This document shows positions 51,669 to 64,000 of a stretch of 64,000 bases of DNA, piece by piece (the first letter of the stretch is position 1; each line of letters begins with the position of its first letter). Source of the stretch: Pyxicephalus adspersus. Taxonomy: Eukaryota; Chordata; Amphibia; Anura; Pyxicephalidae. Location of the stretch: the NCBI RefSeq assembly GCF_032062135.1, contig NC_092859.1:105034544-105098543 (forward strand). The letters run 5' to 3'. The position numbers and the translations under genes were made by a program. Under the pieces are notes generated by a model, which worked only from the letters and a program-made list of their open reading frames with translations, ran no database searches and was not told where the DNA came from.

Positions 51669-52860
51669 ATCTTGAAGTTTAGTTTTCATTCCATTCTTTC
51701 TTGGCTTCCTGCATTGATATGAAAATGATCTGGTCTATCCAACACATGTTCTAAGGGTACATACAACATGTCAGATTACTTTTTTAAATTTATTTAATAG
51801 AATGGAGTTTTGTGCTACTTATACCATTGTAGCTGTTATCTGTCTGCATGAAAATATCATGAGTTAAATCTAGTGCTAAATATAGATAATTGTGTCATAT
51901 ATGGCGCCACTTATATGCACACTGATCACTATGAATAACAAGTTCTTTCACTGTTCACTGTCTTCCTTGTTCTAATACAGTTTTGACAAGGATTACAAAA
52001 GGAAGAATAATGACTTTATTGGCTGCAGGTAGACTGTACAGAGACTCCAATGATACAGCTATGTCGTGTCCTGGGTTTTCTGGAAAGGCATAACAGTACA
52101 AGCTCAAGATTTAAATTGCAGAACATTTTGTTATAAGTAAGAATTGAATATACTTGTAGATTTAGATTAAACTTTGTATTTGTTCGTCTTTCTATGGTTT
52201 CCTGCTATCAGTCAGTTTGACACTTATTACTCTCTTCTTCCTGCATAGATGTTGTGAAATAAAAGGGCATCTGTTATATATCAGTGACCAGATTGCATTT
52301 CATGATCTTTCTTGCAAAAGCCTTTTCTTTCCCTTTGTTCTGTATAAATCACAAGAATACATAATAAACATTTTACCACTCTGCATGCCTGAAGATTTGT
52401 AGGTCATCATGTTGGAATGTGCATGGCAGCAGTATATTCACCTTCTGGATCCCAGGCTACTGCACGGAGGTCTTTATGTTCATTTTTTTTAATATTGCTG
52501 CCTTTTTTTGTGTACATTTATTGCACTAAGACAATTTACTTTTTTTAAAAGCGGGTAAATAATTATTGCCATTCACAGCTCTAAAATATCAAACTAAATT
52601 TTAGAATGAGATTGTGAGACATACTGTGGAAAGAAGCGGCTGGATTGTTTTTAAGCCCAAGTTGCAGAACAAATATTAATTTAAAAAAACGTCACATGCA
52701 GGCCATCTGTCGAATAGACATTACAAAGATCCCTTGAACAAAAAAAAAAAAAAACTAGACATTTACAGTATGAGAACCTCAATCTGGTAGCAAGAGAATA
52801 TACTTACACACTGGGAACATAAAATGTTTTAAAAGAAATGGAGAGCAGGAAAGAATGGTA
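51669..52860. other. Intergenic stretch, nothing recognised
   Basis: AT-rich with short A and T runs (for example near 52740). No gene seen. Confidence 0.55.
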
Positions 52861-52862
52861 GT

Positions 52863-52864
<2 letters not shown>

Positions 52865-52893
<29 letters not shown>

Positions 52894-52950
52894 AAACAGG
52901 ATTTATATAGCGCCAACATATTACGCAGCGCTGTACATTAAATAGGGGTA
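52865..52950 (-). repeat. Retroposon tail fragment with (ATT)n
   Basis: An ATT run is followed by aacaggatttatatagcgcc and aacatattacgcagcgctgt, nearly identical to 6451-6530. Read on the minus strand it is a GCGCTATATAAAT-type 3' end. Confidence 0.55.
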
Positions 52951-54405
52951 AATTATAGGGGTACATTAAATAGTAGTTATTATATTTAGCATATATTAGG
53001 CTCTACCTGCACTCCTGACATATTTTTTAATAATTAAACTTCTGCAAACAGGTTGAGCACAATATCAGCAAATATATTCCTATCCACTTTCCATTATGCA
53101 TGCTAGGCAGCTGAAACGACAATATTGCCAAGCCAGAAACTGGCTTAGTGGTGATAAGACTGTGTTTTTGGTGGCGACATTCACTGAGAGTTGTGTGAGT
53201 GTAACTGTTGGAATTTGTGAGCTGGGTACCAATAAGCAGAGATAAAACTAAAAGCCAGTGTACCCCCACCCCCTAAAAGAAGAAGGTGATTTAGGAGAGA
53301 GGTAGCAACTTGTCAGCATTTCTGCATCCTGTGCTCCTTCTCCCTTGGACCCCCCTGAGACTGTAATGGAGGCAGAGGTGATAGTTACACCAATCAACAA
53401 GCAATTTTTTTATATTTCTTTACAGCTCTTACATGGCTGTGAGCCATCAATTCAGCAACAAAGTGAATTTTTCCATTTAATTTGTCTGCATGCTTTTTTA
53501 TGAGTAACTTAGCCTCATACTGCAATTAAATATCAATTTCAGCAAAAAATATGGATCTAGCAATTGCATGTGTTACATCAAGCCTCTGTCAAACAATAGA
53601 TTTTGAATGTTCACATCACACTTTGTTACTGGGTTATATTAATGTATTAACAAATATCCATCTGGCAACAATCAATGAGCTAACTTCTCCTGTCAAATCT
53701 CATTTTAGCCCTTTTCTTTTTTGTAGAGATTTCTTGCAGATGCTGGGGTTATTTGCTTGGAGCTAACATGTGCATTAGTTTTATTTATTTTCTATGGAAA
53801 ACGGCAAAAGATCAGATTTTTCTAAGGTACTTCATCAAATATACAACATACATGTCCAATACAGCAATGGAAGAAGCTTATCAAATGCACCAAACCTTCT
53901 CTTCTTATAATACATCTGAAAAGTGGTGGAACATTGACGTTTGCTTTTAAACATGTCTACAGTTTTGTTAGATGGTGTTTACTTTTTTATGTGATGCCTC
54001 ACATTAATTGTGCATGGAAGCAGACACTGTGATAGCCAATGTGTGTGTGCACACAGTAATTGGTAATAAGGAAAGGGTGTGGACCCATATTTAGCTCAGA
54101 AAATGAATCAAGATAATAATAGGTATGTCTTAAGGGACAAAAGAGAAAGTCTGAAGTCAGAAATCATCCCTGTGTGGATTCTGTGCTGCTCTTGAAGTGG
54201 AGTAACCAGACCAGGAGTGCTGAAACAATATTGCAAATGTAAATAGCAAAAATGTCAGCACTTTCAGAGGAAATCCCTTTACGCAGTTCTATATTGACCA
54301 AAAAACAGCACAGTGGTCCCTTTATCAAGGCAACAAACAGAACAAGCCGTATACAAAATATTTCTATTGTATTAGCTACATCCTAATACATCCGCAGAGT
54401 CTAAG
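52951..54405. other. Intergenic stretch, nothing recognised
   Basis: No gene or repeat of this window is recognised. Confidence 0.55.
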
Positions 54406-54409
54406 CAGT

Positions 54410-55053
54410 AACCAGGTCTTCTCCAGAGCCTTTGATGGTGAGGATGTTGCACTGCTGGTTACTGCCAGGTTGCGGTCCTTGGGCACACCAGGGTGGGCAG
54501 GATGATACACTGTACCAAATCTCTAAGTAGAAGAATCATCAAGGAAGGCCGGAGTCAAGGCAGGCAGCAAGCAAGAGAGTTCAGGTCACAATCCAGGGGT
54601 CAAATATCCGATTCCAGGAAAAAGACACCAGTGACACAGGGGCCACTGCAGACACAGGAAACACAGGAGACACTAGAAGCAACAAGAGGCACAGGTGACT
54701 CAGGAGGAACACTGGAACAGCACAAGGGAATACACTGGGAAACAACAGACTGGGTAACAAGAGTTTAACAAAGGAGCTGGACAGGGAAAACACTGAATAA
54801 ACCAACAGGTGTACAGGAACTGCTCAGCAGAGCTAGGGGGCTCTGAACTAGTGCAGACATGTTGCATGAACCCTGAGCGCTATGTCTAAGCTAGCTTTAA
54901 AGCCAGGGATGATTAAGAAGCTATTTCCTGATTGGCTGGCGGGATGAGAGAAACTGATAAAGCTTCGGAGCGCAGGCATGCCCAGAGTCAGAACTGCCCG
55001 CATGTGCAGGAGAAAGGCGTCTGCGCTTTAGTAAGTAAGAGGTGAGTGTGACA
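54410..55053 (-). mobile_element. Possible solo LTR (Gypsy-like), minus strand
   Basis: Read on the minus strand it starts TGTCACACTCACC and has the GC-richer, promoter-like then CT-rich composition of amphibian Gypsy LTRs, with blocks such as cccaaggaccgcaacctggc and ctctggagaagacctggtta. No internal gag or pol coding adjoins it. The call rests on general resemblance. The open frame at 54493-54768 (+) is a by-product of this composition. Confidence 0.35.
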
Positions 55054-57685
55054 CCTGAAATCTGAAAATAATTACCAGTTTTCCAAACCTCACCTATACA
55101 TTTAGATATTTGTTGCAGAGGAAGGGGTAAAGTTTAAAGCATATTCTGTAAAAAAAAAAAAAAAAAAAAAAGTGGATGGTCAGCTTTAACTCACTATATG
55201 AATAATTTTCATCTTAATATCAAATTTTCCAGTAGGATTTTTCCTAATTCTTGCTATTTATGTTACTGTAAATATGTGTCTTTCAAATAACCTGCCAGCA
55301 CCCTGTGACTTTCCATCTTCTCTTTAATTATACATCACTTGTGAACTGATAAGGAAGACATAGCTTTCTCTCAAGCTGATGACTTCAATCTCTATTGAAC
55401 CCATATTCAATTTTTGGTATGTTTTTCATCTTTGTTCTATTTTCTAGAAAACAAAGCATAAAATCTAATGATAATTAAACTCTCCAAAAACAACATTCTA
55501 ATAAATATTGTTAAATAACATTCATCATGGCATGTCCCTGTGTGAACTTAAAATATATGACTGCTTTGAAACCTAATCTGAAAACATAATGCATCTGTCA
55601 ATTATTTCAGGATTTATTTTGCATTAACATTTATTAAATACACCAATGTAACTGGAACATGACACAAAGCTACACAAGGATATTCTTCCTGTCACTTAAA
55701 CATGAACATCATGGAGATAGTAAAAGCATAGGTAATCTATAATTGGTGTTTTATTTAGAGATGCGTGTTTATCTATTAGGTTTTTGGGGCAGTAACATTT
55801 TATTGAAATAAAAGAAGATTTTTCTGCTGTAGTCTATGAACCCTCTCAGACAAATGGTTGGCTACCCAGATTAACAAATTTTCAATAAAAATACAAAAGG
55901 TAACAGAACATAATGTAAGCTGAAATATAAAGCATTGCACAGATTTACAATTGTCCTGGGTCATTGACACAATTCTTTGAAGTCATAATACCTGATCTGC
56001 AAACATTTTTAGAGTCAGCCTTTGGAATAGATTTGAAGCAATAAAAGCAACTAGAATTTGCAAACGTCAGCAATGGCATCCTCACAGGTAGTTTTATATG
56101 TAGGAAAATACATCCCTTTATATGCATTGTACCCACAAAATTATCATAAAAAGTGTTATTTCCTTTTAGAAGCAACTGCATGCATTCTGTTCCTTCAAAG
56201 AAAGAAATATTTATTAACCTGTGCAGTATTTACAGATTCTTTACAAGCAACATTCTTTATTCTGTTCCTTTAAAGTTCCTGTACAAACTGACAGCCAGCA
56301 AACCTACAAAATGAATTTGCCACATCATAAAATGCTTTAGCCTGGTTTGTATTTTTTTTTTTTCAAGATCTTGTCTAAACCAAATTAAATTGGTTGTAAT
56401 AACTGCTGTATTATTCCTGACATCAGCAGTGCACAAATTCGATTCATTTCTAAATATATATTCTTTTCTTGCCCAGCTGTAGCCTTTGAATAAAATTTGT
56501 TTTGTATACTTGTGTTCTAAGCAATGTAAACCATCAGCAAAATCATGGTGGTGTTTTTTGTTTTTGTTAAATGTCGATTCAAGATCCTATTGAGCAGATG
56601 TGTAATAGAAACTGTTCTGTTGGGGGAGAAAAATGTGCAGATTTCTATGCAATGATGAACATTGTGATAAATATCTGTGGCTTTACTGATTGCTACTACA
56701 CACAGAACAGGGTAGATTATGAGTGCCAATATCAATAATTTACAGTCTAGATATTAAACCAAAGGAAAAGCCAACAATTTAGGAACAATCTCATAAAGAC
56801 TAAACATTCCTATTTAAAAAATATGATAAATTTAATAATCTGCCACCCCTACAACATGCTTAAAATAACATTTTTCAAAAAAATCCTAAAAAATCATGAA
56901 TGCCCTTTACAAATATTTTTTTTCATATACCAGTTTCAAAGTATATAGCTTACTATATAATGTTTTTTCAAAGAAATTTTAAAAATAATAATTTTTGTTG
57001 TGATGAAGTAATGTTCTTTACTCATTACCCATTTTGACTGTGTTTTCTGATACAACATAAAAGGATAAGTTTAGACTCTTTGTAAGGGTAAATGTAACTA
57101 GCCAGGTTGGAAATATTAGCAAAATAGCCTACTGGATCCATTTCTTAGGAAAGAGAAACATCTTTGTTACAGCAAGAACAAACAGGAGCGGCAAAGCACA
57201 ACTAGAGACAACATTCAAGGTGCAAAAATAAAAAAGCATAAATATTGCTGTAACCAACTGTATACAGTGTAAACTCTATTAAGCTTTGTACAAACATCAT
57301 ATTGACATCAGATGACCGAATGAATGAGAGCTGTACACAGCAGCATTCTGTTCCATAAAGGTGTGGGGCGAGGACTAGCGAGCCCTACTGTGTGAAGATG
57401 AAATATTTTAGGAGAAAAAATATATTAAGTAAGGATAATTTACTTGGAATTATTTACTGTTGATCAATTAGCAGCATCATTACCAGCTAGGCATTGTGCA
57501 GATGATCTGTTTCACAACCTGCAGCATCCCCAGTGTCTCTTTACCTTTGAAGTTTCCACCGTTCTCTGCATCCCCTGCACAGAAACTGAGGCTGTGCACA
57601 GCTGAAATGGATTCTGAGTACGTGCTGCAGCCAATGAACAGATTTTTTTCAATCCTATCCTGTAACTGGCTGCTAGGCCTATTTA
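55054..57685. other. Intergenic stretch with an A run
   Basis: A 22-base A run lies at about 55150-55171. Otherwise AT-rich sequence; no gene or matched repeat. Confidence 0.55.
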
Positions 57686-57689
57686 CCTC

Positions 57690-58095
57690 CCCAGTTCCAG
57701 GCTCTGGTTGCTGGAGCCTCAGTGTATTTTGTACTACTCTGCCAGCTTGTTCTAGATTCTGCCTGTGATCATCGCCTGCCCTGATCTCAGCCTAAGTGAC
57801 CTTGCCTTTGTCTGCCACCTGCCCTGACACCATTCTGTTTAACTACTTTGCCACTGTGTTAATGCCTGATAGCCATTGCTACACTGAAGTTATCTGATCC
57901 CTGTCAATACCTGGTGAGGAAAACCTTGGGGCCATGACCTGGTGCCCTCCTTGCAGCTAAGTAGTCTGGTGTCCATCAGGGTAACTGGCCCATCACTCTT
58001 TGCGGGGTGCGCTGGTGAAGACCAGGGGGGCACCTAGATCCCATTCCTCAGGGAATCTCATGTCGCCTGCCAGAGGGAGGCGACCCATAACACAT
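57690..58095 (+). mobile_element. Possible LTR fragment (Gypsy-like), plus strand
   Basis: The composition and phrases such as gccatgacctggtgccctcc and gcgctggtgaagaccagggg resemble the 3' part of amphibian Gypsy LTRs. No coding region adjoins it. A tentative call. Confidence 0.3.
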
Positions 58096-58777
58096 GAAAA
58101 GTGAAGTTGGCACCGATAAAAGAGAATAGTTCCAAAATAATTAACTTGGCATGACAGCCAAAACATTCCAGCTTATCAAATATTGAGGACTAACATCATA
58201 AACCAGCCAGAGAATGTGACATTGAGAAAATTGCAAATTGAAGGTTTTTTTGACCGGACAGAAAGAAGCAAAGAAAATGGAGTTCAAAACTGGAGACAGT
58301 AGCAATTATTCGTTGACTAGACATAGTCCATAATAGGGTGATGAGAGGTTCTAATATGTAGAAGGCAGACTGTGGTGATGTCCTCCACCCCTGTTTAGGG
58401 ATGGTTGTTCCAGTTTAATGTAAATAGCTTCTTTCATTCTCTTGGGAACCAGTTGTCCCCTGTGATCTATATACGCTAGGTATAAGAAAACTGCAGTCCT
58501 AACCTTGATAATTTGCCCTCCTGTGTTGAGACATGTTTGTTTAGGGGTTGTTTTGTCTCCCAAATTTTCAGGTCTTTTTATTCCTCACTACACTGCACTG
58601 CAAATGCAAAATTCCTTTGCATGTGTACAAGTGTTGGGTCCATTAGATGTACAAGCTTTTTTCTTTGTGTATTGCTGGGCTTAAAAGACACAAGGATGAA
58701 ATGTTTGTTACCTTCTGGGTTTTTTTCACTCACCAGCTAATTACAGAATCATTATATTACTACGTTTCCTGTCCCCT

Positions 58778-58905
58778 AGGGATGAGCGAGCGAGATTTTA
58801 AAATTCGATCTTGCGGCAAATCGGGCCGTTCTCTCTTACCGAACATGTAAGCGAGCACAGCCTGTGTAAATTTGGCCGTCAAGATCAAATTTTTTGGGAC
58901 CTGCA
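58778..58905. repeat. Frog-type 'gatgagcgagcg' repeat
   Basis: It begins gggatgagcgagcgagattt and continues with aagcgagcacagcctgtgta. CpG-rich words stand out from the AT-rich surroundings, which suggests a transposon-derived repeat. The class is unknown to me. Confidence 0.4.
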
Positions 58906-59893
58906 AGAGCAGTAGGTTAATCTCATTTAGAAGGAAATATGGATATTTTTTTAAATTGCACATTTCTGCCATTTAAAGAAAACTTTAACATAATTTGCCC
59001 ATCCTAAGATATTTAACCCAAATTATAGTTGACAATGTTTTCTTACTTTGGAAAGGATATCCCATTGATGCAAGTTTGTAAAGAAATAAAACATTAGAAA
59101 AAAGGTAAAATCAGGGTAAAAAAGTAAAACCAAAACTGCCATTTAATTTAGATGACCCCTTCTATCTTATACTTAAAGGCATGCAAAAAAAAAGTTTGTG
59201 TTAGCATAAGATTCAGATAAGAGTAAGCTTGGTTTGTGTAGACTCAAACTGGCATGATGGCAACATGGAATATAGAGGACTTATTAAAAATTTGTGTCTC
59301 CCTAAATCACAACAGATCTAATGTCTGTGTTTGTTCTCCAAACATAGATAAATGTTAAACATAATTATATATTTGTATACCACAACTCCTAAACAGTTAT
59401 GGGGTTTAAAACTTTTGGAAAAGTCTAACCAGGCCTATGGAAATTATTAAAGCATGCAATCAATGGCATCCCACACAAATGGTTGAAATTCAGAAGACAT
59501 TAGTATTCTTGGAGACCGATTGCTGACTAGGGCTATAAATAGAACATAGTATATTGAGACTTCTTAGGCATTCACCACAGTGATTCTCCACTAGACCCCA
59601 GATCTGTAAAATATGCAGGTAATCTTTCTGTAATTATTTTTTTTTGCAGTCTTTACATTTTTTTCTAACCACTTTGCATGTGTGTATGCCTTTTTTATCA
59701 AACCCGGTTGGATTATTCAAGAAATGCCACTAAATTTGGAAATTCAAAATCAGAATGTATTTTTTTAATTGTAATTTAAATTAATTTTGTATACAAAGAC
59801 TCAGCCAGTCCAGCTGCCAAACTATGACTACTGCCATCATTTAGTGGATTCAACTGTAATTGAAACCTTTCCACCACCACTCTAAATATTGCT

Positions 59894-60178
59894 TTAACCT
59901 CCCTGGCGGTATTCCCGAGTGTGGTGTCCTCCAGCAGTGATGTCCCGGGCCTCCTTCAGCGATGTCCAGCATGTGCTTCCCCTGGCGATGAACATTGGGG
60001 GCGCGAGGCCAGGGGAAGCTGATGCTGGCTGGGCATCTGCTCTGTAACCTTAGGCTGGAGGGCAAGACTGTGGAGATACGAGGCGGGACCAGGCGGGAAA
60101 TTTAAAATAATGCGAATTTTTAAATGTACCGCTTTTAAATCTAAAAATACTCATTATTCATACCACCAGGGAGGTTAA
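59894..60178. mobile_element. TTAA-flanked MITE, clean copy
   Basis: A 285-bp unit starts TTAACCTCCCTGGCGGTA and ends TACCACCAGGGAGGTTAA, so the first and last 18 bases are inverted repeats with only one mismatch. It is the same family as 4387-4666, with a higher GC interior than its flanks. Confidence 0.85.
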
Positions 60179-60354
60179 GGTGCAATTTCGAGCCTTTTGT
60201 ATGTGTCTGCCCTAACCCCAAAGGTGTAAAGATGGCTGTTTAGTGAACTATTTAGGCAACATTTGTGTAAATATTGTACCAATGGATGGGGTCTAGCTGG
60301 ACAACCAAGTGTACTAGCTTGTTTTCCATTTTATCTGATGCACATTTGCTACAT

Positions 60355-60605
60355 TTAGTTTGCAGTTTCTCCCCATGTTTGTGTGGGTTTCCTTTAGTTT
60401 TCTCCCACATTTCAAAAACATGCGGTTGGATTAATTTGCTTCCCCCAAAACTTGACGTTAGACTGTATTAAAGACTTATGACTATGGTAGGGACATTAGA
60501 TTGAGAGCTCCTTTAAGGGACAGCTAGTGACATGACTATGGACTTTGTAAAGCTCTGCGTAATATGTTGGCACTATATAAATACTGTATAATAATAACAA
60601 TAAAA
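60355..60605 (+). mobile_element. tRNA-derived SINE, 5' truncated
   Basis: It matches the 3' two-thirds of the copy at 23474 (gtgtgggtttcct, caaaaacatgcggtt, gactatggtagggacattag) and ends ctatataaatactgtataat. The tRNA-like head with the polymerase III boxes is missing. Confidence 0.75.
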
Positions 60606-62405
60606 AAAGAATGTGTGCTGTACATTATTGGTCTGTGTGTGGTTACATTTATGTATGTCACCACTTATATCCCCATCCTTCCCAATCTGCCTTATATATA
60701 GCTCATTTGTAGGTCTGATAGCCCTTGCATTTACTCATACAGCTAAGAGAAACAACAAGACTGAAATTACATTTTTTAGCATTATTACGCACTGATTCTT
60801 TTACTAATATTATTCATTTGCATTACATCAAATGACCCTTGCTGCTATTATTATTCTTTAATGATGCTGTAATTGCTGATAGGCTCTTGTAAGATTGTTA
60901 TCTAGGCTAGGGCTAAAGAACTGACAGTATTTTTAGGGAAAAATCAAATCCATGACAATAATCTTTTGTATATGAGACCCAGCAAACCAAGGCACTTTAA
61001 TTAGTTTCAAGATTAGGATCATGTCTGGGTTTTAGTAGTTTTTATCGTTATGTCTATGCTCTTTGAATAAATGAAGTGAGCAGGCCTACTCTATTATATC
61101 TAGCAGTAAGATTCATTATGCTAACTTAGAAAATGCAACTCCAGTAATAATAAAAATGCTTGCTAATAAAATATTGCATAAAATTTAAAGGAAGTTACTA
61201 TTTTGTTTGTATGAGGTTTACATAAAAAACATTAAGTAAGATTTACACAAATTTACAAATGTATTATTATTTTTACATACTATATGTACTAATAGTGATT
61301 ACATATTAAGTAGATTACCAAAGTTTATTATGGCATATAGGGACTCCTTTAAGTTTATGTAGAGGACCTTAAGTTTTTCTAGTATCACAAATACAAAAAT
61401 CTGCATATTGCTAAGGATGGCCTTCAAATATGGCCCCTCTGTTGCTTTAGGGATTTTGAGGTTTGTGGAACAGGTAAACGTATACAAAATTAGCTTATGT
61501 TAAAGGACACTTCAACCCTGTCTGACCTTACAGCTGGTTCAGAAGAGTTGGAATGGTCAATTACAAGGGCTTTGGTGTGTACCAGTTTCCTTTCTATAAA
61601 ATACTATGTTCCCGGCAGCCATTTGTCTGTGTGTTGGAGCAGTACAAGGGGTATTGCTTTTCTACATTTTCGTGTATTGCAGTTTGGAGGGCTGCAAATG
61701 ATGTAGCCCTCACCCCTGGGTTGTGTATTGTATAGCACTAATCTAAAGGTTTACACTTTAAAGACCCAAGGGTCCTTTGTATGACTACCTTTATGAGTGT
61801 ATATACAAAATAACCAGGTTTAAGTACTTTAGACTGAGGATTACTTTTTCTGAGGTGGAGGATCTGAATGCAGAGGTATTAGGGTAAATAGTGTTCGGGA
61901 CAGACAAAGAGATGCTTGGCTGCACCACCGAGAAGAGGTTCATCTCTGCTTTTTTCCATTCTCATTGTAACTGTTCTATACATTCAAAGGACCTGCAAGA
62001 AGCAGTGGATTGGCTCTCTTTATTTCTTATATTTCCTCTCATGAGCAGAGCAGCTAGTCTTCTTTAATGCACCTTCCCCTTCTTATTCCTCCTTTCCATA
62101 TCTCCCAGGTGCAGGTTGCAGAGTACTGGGGAAAGCAGCCAGCCTCCCAATTCATCTGGTGGCACTGTACCACAAACCTTTGTTATCCCCAGGGCTGGGG
62201 CTATTGTCCACAGAGCTCAGTAACATGGGCTTTTTAATTTTCTACCATTAACCCTGTTGCAGACAGGGACTGCAGACGGAAGTCTGAGACTGAAGTTTGG
62301 TATTTATTTTTTAAGTTTCTGTACATAATAATAAAGTTATCACCCGGGTAGTATATGTCTTATGCTTCCCATTTCTTATTTTACCCTTCCCTCTCCATAC
62401 GTGTA
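60606..62405. other. Intergenic stretch, nothing recognised
   Basis: No gene or repeat of this window is recognised. Confidence 0.55.
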
Positions 62406-62650
62406 TATACAAGGTCCATAAATATTTGGACAGAGACAACTTTTTTCTAATTTTGGTTCTGTACATTATTACAATGAATTTTAATGAAACAACTCAGATG
62501 CCGTTGAACTGCAGACTTTCAGCTTTAATTCAGTACAAAAAGATTGCATAAAAATGTGAGGAACTAAAGCGTTTTTTAACACCATCACTTCATTTCAGGG
62601 GCTCAAAAGTAATTGAACAAATTAAAAAGCTGAAAATAAAATGTTCATTT

Positions 62651-63660
62651 CTAATACTTGGTTGAAAACCCTTTGCTGGCAATGACAGCCTGTAGTCTTG
62701 AACTCATGGACATCACCAGATGCTGGGTTTCCTCCTTTTTAATGCTCTGCCATGCCTTTACTGCAGCGGCTTTCAGTTGCTGTTTGTTTGTGGGCCTTTC
62801 TGTCCGAAGTTTAGTCTTCAACAAGTGAAATGCATGCTCAATTGCGTTCAGATCAGGGGACTGACTTGGCCATTCAAGAATGTTCCACTTCTTTGCTTTA
62901 TTAAACTCCTGGGTTGCTTTGGCTGTATGTTTTGGGTCATTGTCCATCTGTATTATAAAACATGTCCCAATCATCTTGACTGCATTTAGCTGGATTTGAG
63001 CAGACAGTATGTCTCTGAACACCTCAGAATTAATTCAGCTGCTTCTGTCCTGTGTCACATCATGGATAAACACTATTGTCCCAGTGCCACTGGCAGCCAT
63101 GCACGCCCAAGCCATCACACTGCCTCGGCCATGTTTTACAGATGATGTGGTATGCTTTGGATGATGAGCTGTTCCACGCCTTCTTCATACATTTTTCTTG
63201 CCCTCATTCTGGTAAAGGTTGATCTTGGTTTCATCTGTCCAAAGAATGTTTTTCCAGAACTGTGCTGGCTTTTTTAGAGTTTTTTTTTTTAGCAAAGTCT
63301 AATCTAGCCTTTCCATTTTTGAGGCTTATGAGTGACTTGCACCTTGCAGTGCACGCTCTGTATTTACTTTCATGCAGTCTTCTCTTTATGGTAGACTTGG
63401 ATATCGATACGCCTACTTCCTGGAGAGTGTTGTTCACTTGGTTGGTTGTTGTGAAGGGGTTTCTCTTCACCATGGAAATTATTCTGCCATCATCCACTGT
63501 TGTCTTCCATGAACATCCAGGTATTTTGGCTTAGCTCAGTTCACCAGTGCTTTGTTTCTTTCTCATGATGTACCAAACTGTAGATTTTGCCACTCCTATT
63601 ATTGTAGCAATTTCTCGGATGTGTTTTTTTCTGTTTTTGCAGCTTAAGGATGGCTTTTTT
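62651..63660 (-). pseudogene. Tc1-like transposase, frameshifted
   Basis: On the minus strand the N-terminal half reads DDGRIISMVKRNPFTT and STIKRRLHESKYRACTARCK (DNA-binding domain). A shifted segment follows with the first catalytic motif, ILWTDETKINLYQNEGK. After further frameshifts and stops (63023-63230) comes [31 protein letters not shown] and a C-terminus ending FSTKY. All three catalytic positions (D, D, E; DD34E type) survive, unlike the copy at 43283, but in separate frames, so it cannot make one protein. Upstream of 63497 the N-terminal helix-turn-helix is also frameshifted. Confidence 0.88.
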
Positions 63661-63666
63661 CACCCT

Positions 63667-63747
63667 TTACAACAGCCAACGAAGTGAACAACACTCTCCA
63701 TAAGATAGGTGTATGGATATCCAAGCCTACCACAAAGAGACCGCATG
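63667..63747 (+). repeat. Inverted duplicate of a transposase segment
   Basis: The plus strand here (caagcct..., aagtgaacaacactctcc) matches the reverse complement of 63371-63455 over about 80 bp with a handful of differences. The gene is on the minus strand, so this is an extra copy of its DNA-binding-domain region in opposite orientation, about 210 bp upstream of the original. Confidence 0.75.
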
Positions 63748-64000
63748 TTGTCGAAAATCTTTAAAATCTTCCACATACAAGCACCCTCCCACCCCCTCAA
63801 ATCAATTCCAGGCCTTTTATCTTAGTCCAGGCTCCAGGCTTAATTGATAGCGAAATAACCAAGGAATTGCCTACACCAGCCAATGAAATAGTCTTTGAGT
63901 TAATTGTCCAATTACTTTGGAGCCCCTGAAATGAAATGATTGTGTTAAAAAAAAGGCTTTAGTTACATTTTTATGTAATCTTTTTGCTCAACCTACTGAA

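Larger units (their letters stand above)
62411..64000 (-). mobile_element. Tc1-like transposon, fourth lineage, cut by the window edge
   Basis: The left end begins near acaaggtccataaatatttg, next to TATA. The left inner part (ttcatttcaggggctcaaaa at about 62590) reappears as its reverse complement at about 63918-63937 (gagcccctgaaatgaaatga). The terminal inverted repeats are therefore long (about 200 bp) and the right one runs past position 64000. The transposase gene lies between, on the minus strand. Confidence 0.85.

Noticed and set aside
54493..54768. A 91-codon open frame rich in Gln, Thr and Gly
   Set aside because: It lies antisense in an LTR-like repeat and its composition follows from a CT-rich opposite strand. 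It has no recognised domain.
44602..64000. Exons of GNAT3 or CD36, the neighbours of GNAI1 in mammals
   Set aside because: No G-alpha motif (P-loop, DVGGQ, NKKD, C-terminal helix) or CD36-like block was found on either strand after 35388; they may lie beyond the window or be absent.

Overview
This window is vertebrate nuclear DNA, most likely from a frog. It holds one protein-coding gene with long AT-rich introns and GT-AG splice sites, a CpG-rich promoter, and a dense load of repeats: Tc1-like, hAT-like and TTAA-flanked DNA transposons, an L1/Tx1-type LINE, and a tRNA-derived SINE. Several of these (the SINE, the TTAA-flanked MITE, the foldback repeat) look like families I associate with ranoid frogs. 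The species assignment is inference.

The gene is GNAI1, coding for the G-protein subunit alpha-i1, on the + strand. Eight coding exons (1524-1641, 18178-18220, 21599-21740, 24058-24215, 29429-29557, 32335-32464, 33094-33247, 35198-35388) join in frame to exactly 354 codons plus a stop, with every intron at a GT-AG boundary. A CpG-rich promoter with CRE, CCAAT, Sp1 and NRF1-like motifs lies at about 990-1523. After the stop a GTAAGC donor and a distant pyrimidine-rich acceptor indicate a non-coding ninth exon (39805 to about 41120) that carries several poly(A) signals.

The introns hold repeats and no second gene that I can see. Intron 1 (16.5 kb) has a TTAA-flanked MITE nested in a hAT-like element, a foldback MITE and other copies. 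Intron 2 has an antisense L1/Tx1 LINE with 5' region, ORF1 and endonuclease remnants, ending about 130 bp before exon 3. Introns 3 and 5 have tRNA-SINE copies. Intron 8 has a hAT-type MITE with a perfect 8-bp target-site duplication.

Just past the last GNAI1 poly(A) signal lies the most interesting object in the window, at 41153-44601. It has 12-bp perfect terminal inverted repeats and a 4-bp TTAT duplication. It carries a decayed minus-strand gene of a widespread but functionally uncharacterised animal protein family, and a catalytically dead Tc1 element has inserted into it. This looks like a DNA transposon whose only visible gene is that family.

The rest (44.6-64 kb) is intergenic. It contains two further degraded Tc1-like elements, hAT-like MITEs, two LTR-like stretches, a second clean TTAA MITE, a partial SINE, and at the right edge a decayed Tc1-like element with an odd inverted duplication of part of its transposase gene. 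No RNA gene, CRISPR array or second host gene was found.
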